Shown: positions 42,845 to 51,713 of the stretch, piece by piece
How positions within the stretch are numbered: position 1 is the stretch's first letter
Layout of the letters: each line of letters begins with the position of its first letter
Source of the DNA: Nitrobacter sp047149785
Lineage (GTDB): Bacteria; Pseudomonadota; Alphaproteobacteria; Rhizobiales; Xanthobacteraceae
DNA: 64,000 nucleotides
Reading direction: 5' to 3'
Assembly: GCF_047149785.1 (NCBI RefSeq)
Contig: NZ_BAAGBE010000001.1
Span: 620,001-684,000, forward strand
Notes under the pieces: model-generated
Database searches by the model: none
What the model was told of the DNA's origin: nothing
What the model saw: the letters and a program-made list of their open reading frames with translations, nothing else
Position numbers and translations under genes: made by a program

Positions 42845-44452
42845 TTAACGGCGGGCGAACAGCGCCCGGTGATCCTGCAGGATCGTGCGCGCCGCGTTAT
42901 GGCCGGGTGCGCCGGTGACGCCGCCGCCAGGATGCGCGCCGGAGCCGCAATGATAGAGACCCTTCAGCGGCCCTCGATAATCCGCATGGCCGAGCATCGG
43001 CCGGGCCGAGAACAACTGGTTCAGCGTCAGCGCGCCGTGGAAGATGTCGCCGCCAAGCAACCCGAATTCACGCTCGAGGTCGAGCGGCGACAGGATCTGC
43101 CGGCCGATGATGCTGGCGGCAAAGCCCGGCGCGTAGCGGTCGACCGTCGCGGTCATGAGGTCGGCGACCTCATTGCGATGGTCGTCCCATGACGCGCCCT
43201 CGGGCAACTGCGGCGCCACATGCTGGCAGAACAGGCTGGCGACATGCCGGCCGGACGGGGCGAGCGAATCATCGATCACCGACGGGATCAGGACTTCGAT
43301 CACCGGTTCGCGGCTCCAGCCGAACTGGCGCGCGTCCTGCCAGGCGCGGTCCATGTAGCCGAGACCGGGTGCGAGGATGATGCCGGCGCTGAGATGGTCG
43401 CCCGCGCCCGGCAAGGCGGAGAACGAGGGCAGGGAGGAGAGAGCCACGTTCATCCGAAACGTGCCGGAGCCGTTGCGCCAGTTGCTGATGCGGTTGAGGA
43501 AGGCGGGAGATAGGGAGCCTGCGGGCAACAGCCTCGTATAGAGCAGTTTCGGGTTGACGCTCGCAGCGACGTATTTTGCGCGGATCGTTCGCCCGTCGTC
43601 GAGGACGACACCCGTCGCGCGGCCGCGCTCGACGACGACTTCGCTTACGCCAGCCCCGGTTTCGATCTCGGCGCCATGCGCGCGGGCGGCCGCCGCCATC
43701 GCCTGGGTGATCGCGCCCATGCCGCCGATGGCGTGACCCCAGACGCCCTTCTTGCCGTTCACCTCCCCGAAAGCATGGTGCAGCATCACATAGGCCGAGC
43801 CGGCCGTGTAGGGGCTTGCGTAGTTGCCGACGATGGCGTCGAAGCCGAACAGCGCCTTGACCAGGTCGGCTTCGAAGCGGTCGTCGAGAATGTCTCCGGC
43901 CGATCGCGCAAAGAGGTCGAGCAGGCTGCGTTGCTGCTCCAGCGACAGATCGCGCAGGATTCCGGCGGAGCCGATGGCGTTTACGAATTCATGCGCGGCC
44001 TTGAGGCCAAATCTTTCGACGAGGTTCGGCGGCGCGCGCAGCACGAATTGCCGGACCACGTCGGCGATCTCGTCCAATTCGCGCATGAAGTCGCCGATCG
44101 CGCCGGCATCCCGTTCGCTCAGGCGAGCGACCGACGCTGCGGTGCGGCCTTCGCCGGTGAGAAGGTAACGGCCGTCGGGCGCAGGCAGGAAATTCTGGGC
44201 GCGGCGTTCGACAATCCGCAGGCCGTGGTCGTGCAGCCGCAAGTCGGCGATGACTTTCGGATTGAGCAGGCTGACGGTGTAGGCCGCGACCGAATTGCGG
44301 AAGCCCGGATGGAATTCCTCCGTCACCGCGGCGCCGCCCACCACTTTGCGCCGCTCTACGACCTTGACCCGCAGCCCGGCCCTCGCGAGATAGGCGGCGC
44401 AGGTAAGGCCGTTGTGGCCGGCGCCGATGATGACGACGTCAATGCCCGGCAT
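42845..44452 (-). CDS. phytoene-desaturase-like FAD oxidoreductase (PYROXD2-like)
   Basis: The protein has about 535 residues from ATG 44452; ATG 44497 is an in-frame alternative. The N-terminal FAD motif is DVVIIGAGHNGLTCAAYLAR then VKVVERRKVVGGAAVTEEF. Later family blocks are GVWGHAIGGMGAITQAMAAA, GIILAPGLGYMDRAW and the C-terminal GLYHCGSGAHPGGGVTGAPG. This last block is typical of the PYROXD2 and carotenoid-desaturase superfamily. No carotenoid genes are adjacent, so a carotenoid role is not supported; substrate unknown. It follows the L,D-transpeptidase on the same strand by about 85 bp. Confidence 0.88.
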   Translation of the reverse strand: MPGIDVVIIGAGHNGLTCAAYLARAGLRVKVVERRKVVGGAAVTEEFHPGFRNSVAAYTVSLLNPKVIADLRLHDHGLRIVERRAQNFLPAPDGRYLLTGEGRTAASVARLSERDAGAIGDFMRELDEIADVVRQFVLRAPPNLVERFGLKAAHEFVNAIGSAGILRDLSLEQQRSLLDLFARSAGDILDDRFEADLVKALFGFDAIVGNYASPYTAGSAYVMLHHAFGEVNGKKGVWGHAIGGMGAITQAMAAAARAHGAEIETGAGVSEVVVERGRATGVVLDDGRTIRAKYVAASVNPKLLYTRLLPAGSLSPAFLNRISNWRNGSGTFRMNVALSSLPSFSALPGAGDHLSAGIILAPGLGYMDRAWQDARQFGWSREPVIEVLIPSVIDDSLAPSGRHVASLFCQHVAPQLPEGASWDDHRNEVADLMTATVDRYAPGFAASIIGRQILSPLDLEREFGLLGGDIFHGALTLNQLFSARPMLGHADYRGPLKGLYHCGSGAHPGGGVTGAPGHNAARTILQDHRALFARR

Positions 44453-44536
44453 GGTCCGCTTCGATGTGAACCAGCCGTTTCGTTCGGAGATCGTCAAGCG
44501 TCGCAGTCGCTTTTACCGGGAACGGCGAGGCTCGGA

Positions 44537-45349
44537 TCAGTCGCCGAAATCCGTGAACAGGCCGCGCGGCTGATAAGGCCGCGGCGCATAAACCTGTGGC
44601 GGATAGGGTTGCGCATAACCGTAGTCTGCCTGATCGCCGTAATAATTCTGTCGTTGCCGGGGAACGTTCTGTGCGTCGTAAAGGCGGCGATAGTTGCGCG
44701 GCGCGGGGTAGCGCTGATCGCTGGAGCTGCCGTCCGCCGGATAGATATAGCCGTCGTCGCCGCGAACGGTGGCCTGCGGCTGCTGAACTGGCGCAATCTG
44801 CCCCGGCGTCAGGTCGACCGGATTTCCGGCGGCATCATAAGACTGGTAGTCCGGTCCAGGATCGCGACGGGCGACGTCGGTTTTGCGCTTGTTGCGAGGA
44901 TTGCGCGCCAATGCGACGCGGGATGACCCGGTCAGCGTGACGGTTGTATTGAGAACGCCCTCTTTCTGGACCAGCGCATAAAGTGTCGCTGCATGGGCGC
45001 GTGAGATGCGCACGCAGCCGTGCGAAACGGGGACTCCGAGGCTGCCCTCGGAGAACGTGCCGTGGATGGCATGACCGACCTTGGTGAAGAAGATCGAGTG
45101 CGGCATCGGCGCGTCGTCGAACTCCTTGGAGAAATGGTTGGCTTCCATGCGGAACGCTTGAAAGCTGCCGTTGGGGGTTTCGTGAGATGGATTTCCACTC
45201 GAGACCGGCCAGCGATAACGCGCGACGCCGTCGACGGAGACGGTCATTTGCTGATTGTCCTTGTCGACAAGGATCGACACCTTCGCCTGGGCGGCGCTGC
45301 CAGCGGCAAGTAGAAACAGGCCGGCGACGGGAATAAGAAACTTACGCAT
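44537..45349 (-). CDS. L,D-transpeptidase (YkuD family), exported
   Basis: From ATG 45349 the protein has 270 residues with a Sec signal (FLIPVAGLFLLAAGSAAQAK). The YkuD catalytic domain carries HAIHGTFSEGSLGVPVSHGC and VRIS, that is H-x(n)-S-H-G-C-V-R with the nucleophilic cysteine. It would form 3-3 peptidoglycan cross-links or anchor proteins in the periplasm. The C-terminal third is low-complexity, rich in Tyr, Gln, Asp and Pro (YYGDQADYGYAQPYPPQVYA), likely disordered or wall-binding. The frame is open to 45520 but the signal peptide fixes the start. Confidence 0.92.
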   Translation of the reverse strand: MRKFLIPVAGLFLLAAGSAAQAKVSILVDKDNQQMTVSVDGVARYRWPVSSGNPSHETPNGSFQAFRMEANHFSKEFDDAPMPHSIFFTKVGHAIHGTFSEGSLGVPVSHGCVRISRAHAATLYALVQKEGVLNTTVTLTGSSRVALARNPRNKRKTDVARRDPGPDYQSYDAAGNPVDLTPGQIAPVQQPQATVRGDDGYIYPADGSSSDQRYPAPRNYRRLYDAQNVPRQRQNYYGDQADYGYAQPYPPQVYAPRPYQPRGLFTDFGD

Positions 45350-45636
45350 TTTACCTCGGCCTCGAATGAAGTCTGCCGTCCCCGCTTTCCCATATATGCG
45401 CTCAAAATGATCCTGCTGCCAGTAGCGGATTTGAGCCGCGGTTAACTCGCCGAGCCGCATGGCATAACAAAGACCAACAAAGAGCCAAAAAGCGCATGGA
45501 AAAAGGAAGTTCGGTAACAAGCAACCGTAACAAGATATGGAACCTTTTGGGTGTGATCACGTTATAATTACCCTACCTACCTTCATCCAGTCACCGCGGC
45601 CCGTTTCGTGGCCGAGCCAGCCAGCAGAGGACGAGA

Positions 45637-45978
45637 ATGCAGATGAAGTCCAGAACCAGAGGATTGCCGACTATCCCTTATTTCCGGCTGCAACTCGTGG
45701 CCGCGGCGACCGCGCTGGCCCTGTTTTCCATTCCACACCTGGCCCACGCGCAAGGCGTGATCGGAGGCATGGAGCGCGGTGCGAACCAGGGCGCCCGTGA
45801 GGGCAATCGCGCGGCCGGTCCGGTCGGCGGCGCGATCGGAGGTGCGATCGGCGCCGGCGTCGGTGGCGCGGTTGGCGGCGTCAAGGGCGTGCTCGGTATT
45901 CCGGATCGCGGCCCCCGCCGCGGACATCGATGCCGCGGCTATTGGAAGCATGGTCATTTCCACTGCTATCGCCGATAA
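45637..45978 (+). CDS. exported glycine-zipper small protein
   Basis: The protein has 113 residues from ATG 45637 (or 45643). A signal peptide (LQLVAAATALALFSIPHLAHA-like stretch, cleaved near AHA-QG) is followed by a glycine-zipper segment, GPVGGAIGGAIGAGVGGAVG. The basic, His/Cys-containing tail is RCRGYWKHGHFHCYRR. Glycine zippers insert into or span membranes, so envelope location is likely. A strong terminator follows. Similar small proteins are common and unnamed in Rhizobiales. Confidence 0.75.
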   Translation: MQMKSRTRGLPTIPYFRLQLVAAATALALFSIPHLAHAQGVIGGMERGANQGAREGNRAAGPVGGAIGGAIGAGVGGAVGGVKGVLGIPDRGPRRGHRCRGYWKHGHFHCYRR

Positions 45979-45994
45979 GGGATTTCCTCCCGAC

Positions 45995-46028
45995 TGCGGT
46001 CCGGATCGAACCGGACCGCAATTTTTTT
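45995..46028 (+). terminator. Rho-independent terminator
   Basis: TGCGGTCCGG-ATCGAA-CCGGACCGCA is a perfect 10-bp stem with a 6-base loop followed by ATTTTTTT. It lies 16 bases after the stop of the glycine-zipper gene. This is the clearest intrinsic terminator in the window. Confidence 0.92.
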
Positions 46029-46045
46029 GAGTATTTTGACCTCGG

Positions 46046-46125
46046 ATGGTCACCGGTTCGCGTGAATAAAACGCGTCAAGCCAAATTCAAGAGGATTCGC
46101 TTCTGATTCCATCGGAAGCGAAAAG
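46046..46125. repeat. dispersed ~100-bp repeat, module C (copy 3)
   Basis: GATGGTCACCGGTTCGCGTG, AATAAAACGCGTCAAGCC and the hairpin CGCTTCTGATTCCATCGGAA (ending GCG) are the module C features in forward orientation. This copy is more diverged than the others. It lies between two converging genes, just after the Rho-independent terminator. Confidence 0.8.
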
Positions 46126-46147
46126 GCCCGGGCGATGATGGCAGGCC

Positions 46148-46909
46148 CTAGTTTTTCAGCCGGTAGCCGGTCCTGAAAATCCACCAAACGATCAACATGC
46201 AGATCGCGAGAAAACCCAGCGTCATGCCGATGCTCACGGACACGCCGACGTCGGCGATCTCGTAAAAGCTCCAGCGGAAGCCGCTGATGAGGTAGACCAC
46301 CGGATTGAACAACGCGACGGTTTGCCAGCCGGGCGGCAGCATGCTGATCGAATAAAAGCTCCCCCCGAGGAACGTCAGCGGCGTGATAATCAGCAGAGGA
46401 ATCATCTGCAGCTTCTCGAAGCCGTCGGCCCAGATGCCGATGATGAAGCCGAACAGGCTGAACGTCACGGAGGTCAGCACCAGAAACGTCAGCATCCATA
46501 TCGGATGGTGGATGTGCAACGGCACGAACAGCCCCGCGGTGGCGAGAATGATCAGGCCGAGGATGATCGACTTGGTCGCGGCCGCTCCGACGTAGCCCAG
46601 CACGATCTCGAAATAGGAGATCGGCGCCGACAGGATCTCGTAGATGGTGCCGATAAACTTCGGGAAGTAGATGCCGAACGATGCGTTCGTGATGCTTTGC
46701 GTCAACACCGACAGCATCACCAATCCGGGCACGATGAAGGTGCCATAGCTGACGCCTTCGACCTGCGTGATGCGCGACCCTATTGCTGCGCCGAACACCA
46801 CGAAGTAAAGCGACGTCGAGACCACCGGCGAGACGATGCTTTGCAGCAGCGTGCGCCAGGTTCGCGCCATTTCAAACCGGTAGATCGCCTTCACGGCTTC
46901 GATGTTCAT
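46148..46909 (-). CDS. ABC-2 type transporter permease (YadH/NodJ-like)
   Basis: The protein has 253 residues with six hydrophobic helices. Typical ABC-2 segments are TLLQSIVSPVVSTSLYFVVF near the first helix, FIVPGLVMLSVLTQSITNAS, and PLLIITPLTFLGGSFYSISM, the family signature region. It forms an exporter with the ATPase encoded 1 bp upstream. The substrate is unknown; NodIJ (lipo-oligosaccharide) and YadGH relatives exist. With no nodulation genes nearby I favour YadGH. Confidence 0.93.
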   Translation of the reverse strand: MNIEAVKAIYRFEMARTWRTLLQSIVSPVVSTSLYFVVFGAAIGSRITQVEGVSYGTFIVPGLVMLSVLTQSITNASFGIYFPKFIGTIYEILSAPISYFEIVLGYVGAAATKSIILGLIILATAGLFVPLHIHHPIWMLTFLVLTSVTFSLFGFIIGIWADGFEKLQMIPLLIITPLTFLGGSFYSISMLPPGWQTVALFNPVVYLISGFRWSFYEIADVGVSVSIGMTLGFLAICMLIVWWIFRTGYRLKN

Positions 46910-46910
46910 G

Positions 46911-47831
46911 TCAGGCCCTCACCAGGCTGACGAAAATCTCTTCCAGCGAACTCTGGGTTGTATCCAGATCGGAGAACCTGATGCCGGCGGCTCGGAGATC
47001 GCTCAACAGGCTGGTGATGCCGGTATGCTCGCTCCGGGTATCATAGGTATAGATCAACTCGGTGCCGTCCCCGGCAAGCTCGAGATTGTAGGTCGCCAAC
47101 GGCGGCGGCACGGCATCGACCTTGCCCTGCAAATGCAACTTGAGCCGCTTCTGGCCCAGCTTCTGCATCAGTGCAGCCTTTTCCTCGACAAGGATGATTT
47201 CACCTCTATTGATGACGCCGACGCGGTCGGCCATTTCTTCGGCCTCTTCGATGTAATGCGTCGTCAGAATGATCGTGACGCCGGAAGCCCGCAGCGTCCG
47301 CACCACCTCCCACATCGCTTTGCGCAGTTCGACATCGACGCCCGCGGTCGGCTCGTCGAGAAACAGGATCTGCGGCTCGTGCGACAATGCTTTCGCAATC
47401 ATCACGCGCCGCTTCATGCCGCCGGACAGCGTGACGATCTTGCTGTCCTTCTTGTCCCATAGCGACAGGTCCTTCAAGACCCTCTCGATGTGAGCCGGAT
47501 TCTTCGGCTTGCCGAACAGCCCGCGGCTGAAACTGACGGTGGCCCACACCGTCTCGAACGCGTCGGTGTGCAGTTCCTGCGGCACGAGGCCGATCAGCGA
47601 GCGGGTCGCGCGATAGTCGCGCCGGATGTCGTGGCCATCGACCAGCACCTGTCCGACCGAGGGGGTCGCGATGCCGCAGATGATGCTGATAAGCGTCGTC
47701 TTGCCTGCACCGTTAGGGCCAAGCAGCGCGAAAATCTCACCGCGGTTGATCTCGAGGTTGATGGTCTTCAGTGCCGTGAAACCGGAGGCGTAGGTCTTCG
47801 ACAGGCCTGAGACAGAAATGATAGACGACAT
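46911..47831 (-). CDS. ABC transporter ATP-binding protein (YadG/NodI-like)
   Basis: The protein has 306 residues: Walker A LLGPNGAGKTTLISIICG, Q-loop LVPQELHTD, signature LSGGMKRRVMIAKAL, Walker B ILFLDEPTAGVDVELRK, and H-loop ILTTHYIEEAEEMADR. The C-terminal ~80 residues form the extra domain seen in drug and polysaccharide exporters. It is the first gene of a two-gene operon with the permease, the two being separated by a single base. Substrate unknown. Confidence 0.95.
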   Translation of the reverse strand: MSSIISVSGLSKTYASGFTALKTINLEINRGEIFALLGPNGAGKTTLISIICGIATPSVGQVLVDGHDIRRDYRATRSLIGLVPQELHTDAFETVWATVSFSRGLFGKPKNPAHIERVLKDLSLWDKKDSKIVTLSGGMKRRVMIAKALSHEPQILFLDEPTAGVDVELRKAMWEVVRTLRASGVTIILTTHYIEEAEEMADRVGVINRGEIILVEEKAALMQKLGQKRLKLHLQGKVDAVPPPLATYNLELAGDGTELIYTYDTRSEHTGITSLLSDLRAAGIRFSDLDTTQSSLEEIFVSLVRA

Positions 47832-47951
47832 GCGAAGTTGACACGCTGTGATCGGGTTGAAAACGACGAAGGACGGTTATCGCTGCCGGGCGGCGAGGCC
47901 ATGGAGAATGCGGGTCAACAGATAGGAATGCTTGTGATGTTCCGCAATCGG

Positions 47952-50450
47952 CTACACCCGCTCCACGAAGCTATCGACCACCTTTTTCTCGCCGGCTTTG
48001 TCGAAGGCGATGGTCAGCTTGTTGCCGTCGGTCCGCGTCACTTTGCCGTAGCCGAATTTCTGATGAAAAACCCGGTCGCCCGGTGAAAAGCCGGAGATCG
48101 TGCCGGTGGATTTGGCGATCAGTTCGCCTTCGATCGTGACTGGCGCGTGCTTCGACTTCGATCTGCCCGCATTATAAGGCGTGCCGGCTTCATTGAAACC
48201 GCCGCGGCCGCGATTGGCCTGCGCGCGCTGCCAGCCGGGCGTCGCATAGCTCGAGCCGAACGATTCAATATTGTCGAAGCGCGAGGGGCCGTAGCCGCCC
48301 GCTCCACCCCAGCCCGAGCCGCCCTTCGATTCGGTGATCTCGACATTTTGCGCCGGCAGTTCATCGAGAAAGCGGGACGGAATTGTGGTCGACCACGAGC
48401 CGTGAATGCGCCGGTTGGTGGCGAAGTAGAGTTTCGCGCGGCGGCGCGCCCGCGTCAGGCCGACATGGGCGAGCCGGCGTTCTTCCTCGAGGCCGGCTCG
48501 CCCCTGCTCATCCAGCGCGCGCTGATGCGGAAACAGACCTTCCTCCCAGCCGGGCAGGAAGACGTTGTCGAATTCGAGTCCCTTGGCGGAATGCAGCGTC
48601 ATCACCGAGACGGCGTCTTCATCGGGACCGCCATCTCGGTCCATCACCAGCGAGATATGCTCGAGGAAACCCTGCAGGTTCTCGAACTCCTCCATCGAGC
48701 GCACCAACTCTTTCAGATTCTCGAGACGGCCCGCGGCATCGGCAGAGCGATCCTTCTGCCACATCTCGGTGTAGCCGCTCTCGTCGAGCACGATCTCGGC
48801 AAGTTCGGTGTGCGGCATGGTCTCGCGTTGAGCGCGCCAGCGGTCGAAGCTGTCGAGTAATGCGCGCAGCGATCCGCGTGCTTTCGGTTTCATCTCGTCG
48901 GTCTCGACCACGGCGCGGGCGGCCTCGCTGAGCGGGATCCGCCGCTTGCGGGCGATCTCGTGCAGCATCTGGACGGTGGCGTCGCCGAGGCCGCGTTTGG
49001 GCACGTTGACGATGCGCTCGAAGGCGAGGTCGTCGGCCGGCGAGTTGATCAGGCGCAGATAGGCGAGCGCGTCGCGGATTTCGGCGCGCTCGTAGAAGCG
49101 CGGGCCGCCGATGACACGATAGGGCAGGCCGAGGGTGACAAAGCGGTCTTCGAACTCGCGCATCTGGAACGAGGCGCGCACCAGGATCGCGATCTGGTTC
49201 AGCTTCCCGCCGGCGCGCTGGAGCTGTTCGATTTCCTCGCCGATGGCGCGGGCTTCCTCCTCAGAGTCCCAGGACCCTGTGACGGTAACCTTCTCGCCAT
49301 CGACGTCCTCGGTGCGCAGCGTCTTGCCGAGCCGGCCTTCGTTATGCGCGATCAGGTGCGAGGCGGCGGCGAGGATATGGCCGGTGGAGCGGTAGTTGCG
49401 CTCCAGACGGATCACCTTGGCGCCGGGAAAATCGTGCTCGAAGCGCAGGATGTTGTCCACCTCGGCGCCGCGCCAGCCGTAAATCGACTGGTCGTCGTCG
49501 CCGACGCAGCAGATGTTTTTGGGCGGCGAGGAGAAATTCTTTGTCCGCGCGTCATCACCGGGCCGCCGCGAAGCGTCGAGACCTGGTGATCCGTCTTCTG
49601 GAGAAATGGTGGATTGCCGCGGCGATGACGATTGTGAGGAGGTCTGCGACAGCAGCCGCAGCCACAGATATTGCGCGACGTTCGTATCCTGATACTCGTC
49701 GACCAGGATGAACTTGAAGCGGTTCTGATATTGCCGCAGCACATCCGGATGTTCGCGGAACAGGCGGATGTTCTCCAGGAGCAGATCGCCGAAATCCGCG
49801 GCATTGAGGATCTTCAGCCGCGCCTGGTAGGCGGCATAGAGTTTGCCGCCGCGGCCATTGCCGAACACGGCCGCTTCTCCCGAGGGCACCTGCGTTGGCG
49901 TCAGGCCGCGATTCTTCCAGCCGTCGATCAGCCCCGCCAGCATCCGCGCCGGCCAGCGCTTGTCGTCCACGTTGTCGGCTTGCAGAAGCTGTTTGAGCAG
50001 GCGGATCTGGTCGTCCATATCGAGGATGGTGAAATTGGATTTGAGCTGCACAAGCTCCGCGTGTGTGCGCAGAATCCTGCCGCCGATGGCATGAAAGGTG
50101 CCGAGCCACGGCATGCCTTCCACGGCTTGTCCGAGCATCTGGCCAAGCCGCTGCTTCATCTCGCGCGCGGCCTTGTTGGTGAAGGTGACCGAGAGGATTT
50201 CGCCGGGGCGGGCGCGGCCCTGGCTGAGGATATGCGCGATCCGCGTCGTCAGCACACGGGTCTTGCCGGTGCCCGCGCCAGCCAGCACCAGAACCGGTCC
50301 GTCCAGCGTTTCCACCGCTTCGCGCTGCTCCGGATTGAGCCCGGACAGATATTGCGGCGTTGCCGCCGCGCGTGCGCGCGCCGCGATGCCACCGGCGGCG
50401 GGCTGGTGTTCGGACACGTCACGATGGATCAGTCTGTTTGGTTCGGTCAT
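47952..50450 (-). CDS. uvrD: DNA helicase UvrD/PcrA, with an in-frame palindromic-repeat insertion
   Basis: This 3'-5' SF1A helicase for nucleotide-excision and mismatch repair has 832 residues from ATG 50450. The Q-motif region is LNPEQREAVETLDGPVLVLA, motif I AGAGTGKTRVLTTR, motif II ILVDEYQDTN, motif III VGDDDQSIYGWRGA, motif IV VIRLERNYRST, and motif VI HVGLTRARRRAKLYFA. Between motifs II and III about 38 residues (270-308) are extra, from SSQSSSPRQSTISPEDGSPG through GLDASRRPGDDARTKNFSS. The DNA for this stretch is a palindromic repeat. The C-terminal Gly-rich region and a Tudor-like VFHQKFGYGKVTRTDGNKLT complete the protein. All motifs are intact, so activity is likely kept. Confidence 0.95.
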   Translation of the reverse strand: MTEPNRLIHRDVSEHQPAAGGIAARARAAATPQYLSGLNPEQREAVETLDGPVLVLAGAGTGKTRVLTTRIAHILSQGRARPGEILSVTFTNKAAREMKQRLGQMLGQAVEGMPWLGTFHAIGGRILRTHAELVQLKSNFTILDMDDQIRLLKQLLQADNVDDKRWPARMLAGLIDGWKNRGLTPTQVPSGEAAVFGNGRGGKLYAAYQARLKILNAADFGDLLLENIRLFREHPDVLRQYQNRFKFILVDEYQDTNVAQYLWLRLLSQTSSQSSSPRQSTISPEDGSPGLDASRRPGDDARTKNFSSPPKNICCVGDDDQSIYGWRGAEVDNILRFEHDFPGAKVIRLERNYRSTGHILAAASHLIAHNEGRLGKTLRTEDVDGEKVTVTGSWDSEEEARAIGEEIEQLQRAGGKLNQIAILVRASFQMREFEDRFVTLGLPYRVIGGPRFYERAEIRDALAYLRLINSPADDLAFERIVNVPKRGLGDATVQMLHEIARKRRIPLSEAARAVVETDEMKPKARGSLRALLDSFDRWRAQRETMPHTELAEIVLDESGYTEMWQKDRSADAAGRLENLKELVRSMEEFENLQGFLEHISLVMDRDGGPDEDAVSVMTLHSAKGLEFDNVFLPGWEEGLFPHQRALDEQGRAGLEEERRLAHVGLTRARRRAKLYFATNRRIHGSWSTTIPSRFLDELPAQNVEITESKGGSGWGGAGGYGPSRFDNIESFGSSYATPGWQRAQANRGRGGFNEAGTPYNAGRSKSKHAPVTIEGELIAKSTGTISGFSPGDRVFHQKFGYGKVTRTDGNKLTIAFDKAGEKKVVDSFVERV
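49540..49645. repeat. palindromic repeat inside the uvrD coding sequence
   Basis: The borders are GTCATCACCGGG (49551) and GGATTGCCGCGGCGATGAC (49611-49629), which are inverted relative to one another. Internal ACCTGGTGATCC / GGTGGATT stretches resemble the standard intergenic element of these genomes; compare GGATTGCCGGGTCAAGCCCG near 55720. It keeps the reading frame and adds no stop. Confidence 0.7.
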
Positions 50451-50695
50451 GCGAATCGTCTTGCCCCACGATGACATTGCAGGGCGGCAAAGGGGAGCCT
50501 TCTTAGCAGGATTGAGAGGATATATAGGGATAGCGACGCGTTTGACATCAGTTTTCCGCCGGGCCGAGCTTGCGCGGGCCATCGCCATTTTGTTCCGTAA
50601 AACCTCCTCCAAATGGAGCGGAACCATTATTTCATGGGCCGATTGTCCTCCCAGGCCGCGCGCGAGAGGGCGCGCCGGGAAATGGAGATGAGGTC

Positions 50696-50872
50696 ATGTT
50701 GAGCTGGGTCGTGACATTTCTGGTTATCGCGCTGATTGCCGGCATATTGGGCTTTGGCGGCATCGCGGGCGCCTCGATAGAAATCGCGAAGATAATCTTT
50801 TTCATCGCGCTCGTTCTGTTTGTTGTTTCGGCGGTGGTCGGACTGATGCGAGGCCGCCGTACTGGCGTGTAA
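50696..50872 (+). CDS. DUF1328 family small membrane protein
   Basis: The protein has 58 residues from ATG 50696 with a GGAGATGAGG ribosome-binding stretch. The sequence is MLSWVVTFLVIALIAGILGF, GGIAGASIEIAKIIFFIALV then LFVVSAVVGLMRGRR: two transmembrane helices joined by the conserved G-x-A-G-A-S-I-E-I-A-K turn. This is the YtjA/DUF1328 family found across proteobacteria, of unknown function though linked to envelope stress in some reports. Its start is divergent from uvrD, and its end faces the thioesterase gene. Confidence 0.9.
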   Translation: MLSWVVTFLVIALIAGILGFGGIAGASIEIAKIIFFIALVLFVVSAVVGLMRGRRTGV

Positions 50873-50881
50873 TGAGGGTAC

Positions 50882-51397
50882 CTAACGTGACGGCGAGGGC
50901 ATTGCGATCTGCCGGCCGATGCCCTCGGGCCGTGTAAGGATGCTGTGGCCGTCAGCGATGGCCTGAATGCGTGCATGGATGTCGGCGGGGAATGGCGCGA
51001 CTTTTCGAGCGGCCATATCGATATGAAGAGTCATGTTTTCGGAGGTGGCCGAGAGCCACCCCGCCGTAGCGTGCCGCAACTCCTCGAAAGTATGCAGGCG
51101 CTTTTCGTCCGCGGCGACCAACAGGACGGACACTCGCACCGGGTCGTCCAGATGAATTTCCCGCAAATAGCGTAGATGACACTCGGCCGTGAAGGTCGAG
51201 CCGTTGCATGTCTTCATGTAGTCGGGGCCTATTCCGAGCTGCAGCCAGAATTCGTCGAGAGCCCGATCGAACAGCACATTGTAATAGGCCATGTTGAGAT
51301 GGCCGTTGTAGTCGATCCATTGTCGTTCAATACGCATGACAGAGGACCGAAACAATTGCGGCTTGCGGTCCGGGTCGGCGACGGGCGTGCCTTTCAT
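50882..51397 (-). CDS. hotdog-fold acyl-CoA thioesterase
   Basis: The protein has 171 residues of the 4-hydroxybenzoyl-CoA thioesterase type. The key segment ERQWIDYNGHLNMAYYNVLF carries the conserved Asp-x-x-x-H-x-N (D-Y-N-G-H-L-N) at the active site. CHLRYLREIHLDDPVRVSVL is the usual second strand pair. The family includes carnitine/betainyl-CoA thioesterases; the substrate is not resolvable here. A C-terminal tail (ILTRPEGIGRQIAMPSPSR) is predicted to be flexible. It converges with the DUF1328 gene and is divergent from the AsmA-like gene across a ~316-bp region in which I see no other gene. Confidence 0.9.
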   Translation of the reverse strand: MKGTPVADPDRKPQLFRSSVMRIERQWIDYNGHLNMAYYNVLFDRALDEFWLQLGIGPDYMKTCNGSTFTAECHLRYLREIHLDDPVRVSVLLVAADEKRLHTFEELRHATAGWLSATSENMTLHIDMAARKVAPFPADIHARIQAIADGHSILTRPEGIGRQIAMPSPSR

Positions 51398-51713
51398 TCT
51401 CTTTATCTCTGCATTTGTGGGTTCACTTCATCACGATACACGTTTGAGTCGGTCTTTTCATGGAGGAAAAATGATCCGTGGAGCCGGTCGACAATCGTCG
51501 TTGCCGACAACATGAGGCCGAAGTCCGCCCAGCGGCGGAAAGTGAAACCTGTCGCTGCGACTTCGCCACAGTTGGCCATATTATGTTGCATCGGCTGCCT
51601 TTGATGCGGCCTTGCAGGCTTGGGGTCGATACGGCAGTCTTGAGCCTCCGGTGCGGCGTCCTGAGCCATGCTGCGGAATTCGATCTTGCCGGAACGGTTC
51701 AAGGGGAGACACC

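Noticed and set aside
3777..47831. NodPQ- and NodIJ-like genes as evidence of nodulation
   Set aside because: The genes fit general CysDNC and YadGH families; no nodABC, nod box or other symbiosis gene is present.
51403..51702. Minus-strand 99-codon frame upstream of the AsmA-like gene
   Set aside because: It covers the AsmA ribosome-binding region and shows no conserved features; more likely the divergent promoter region.
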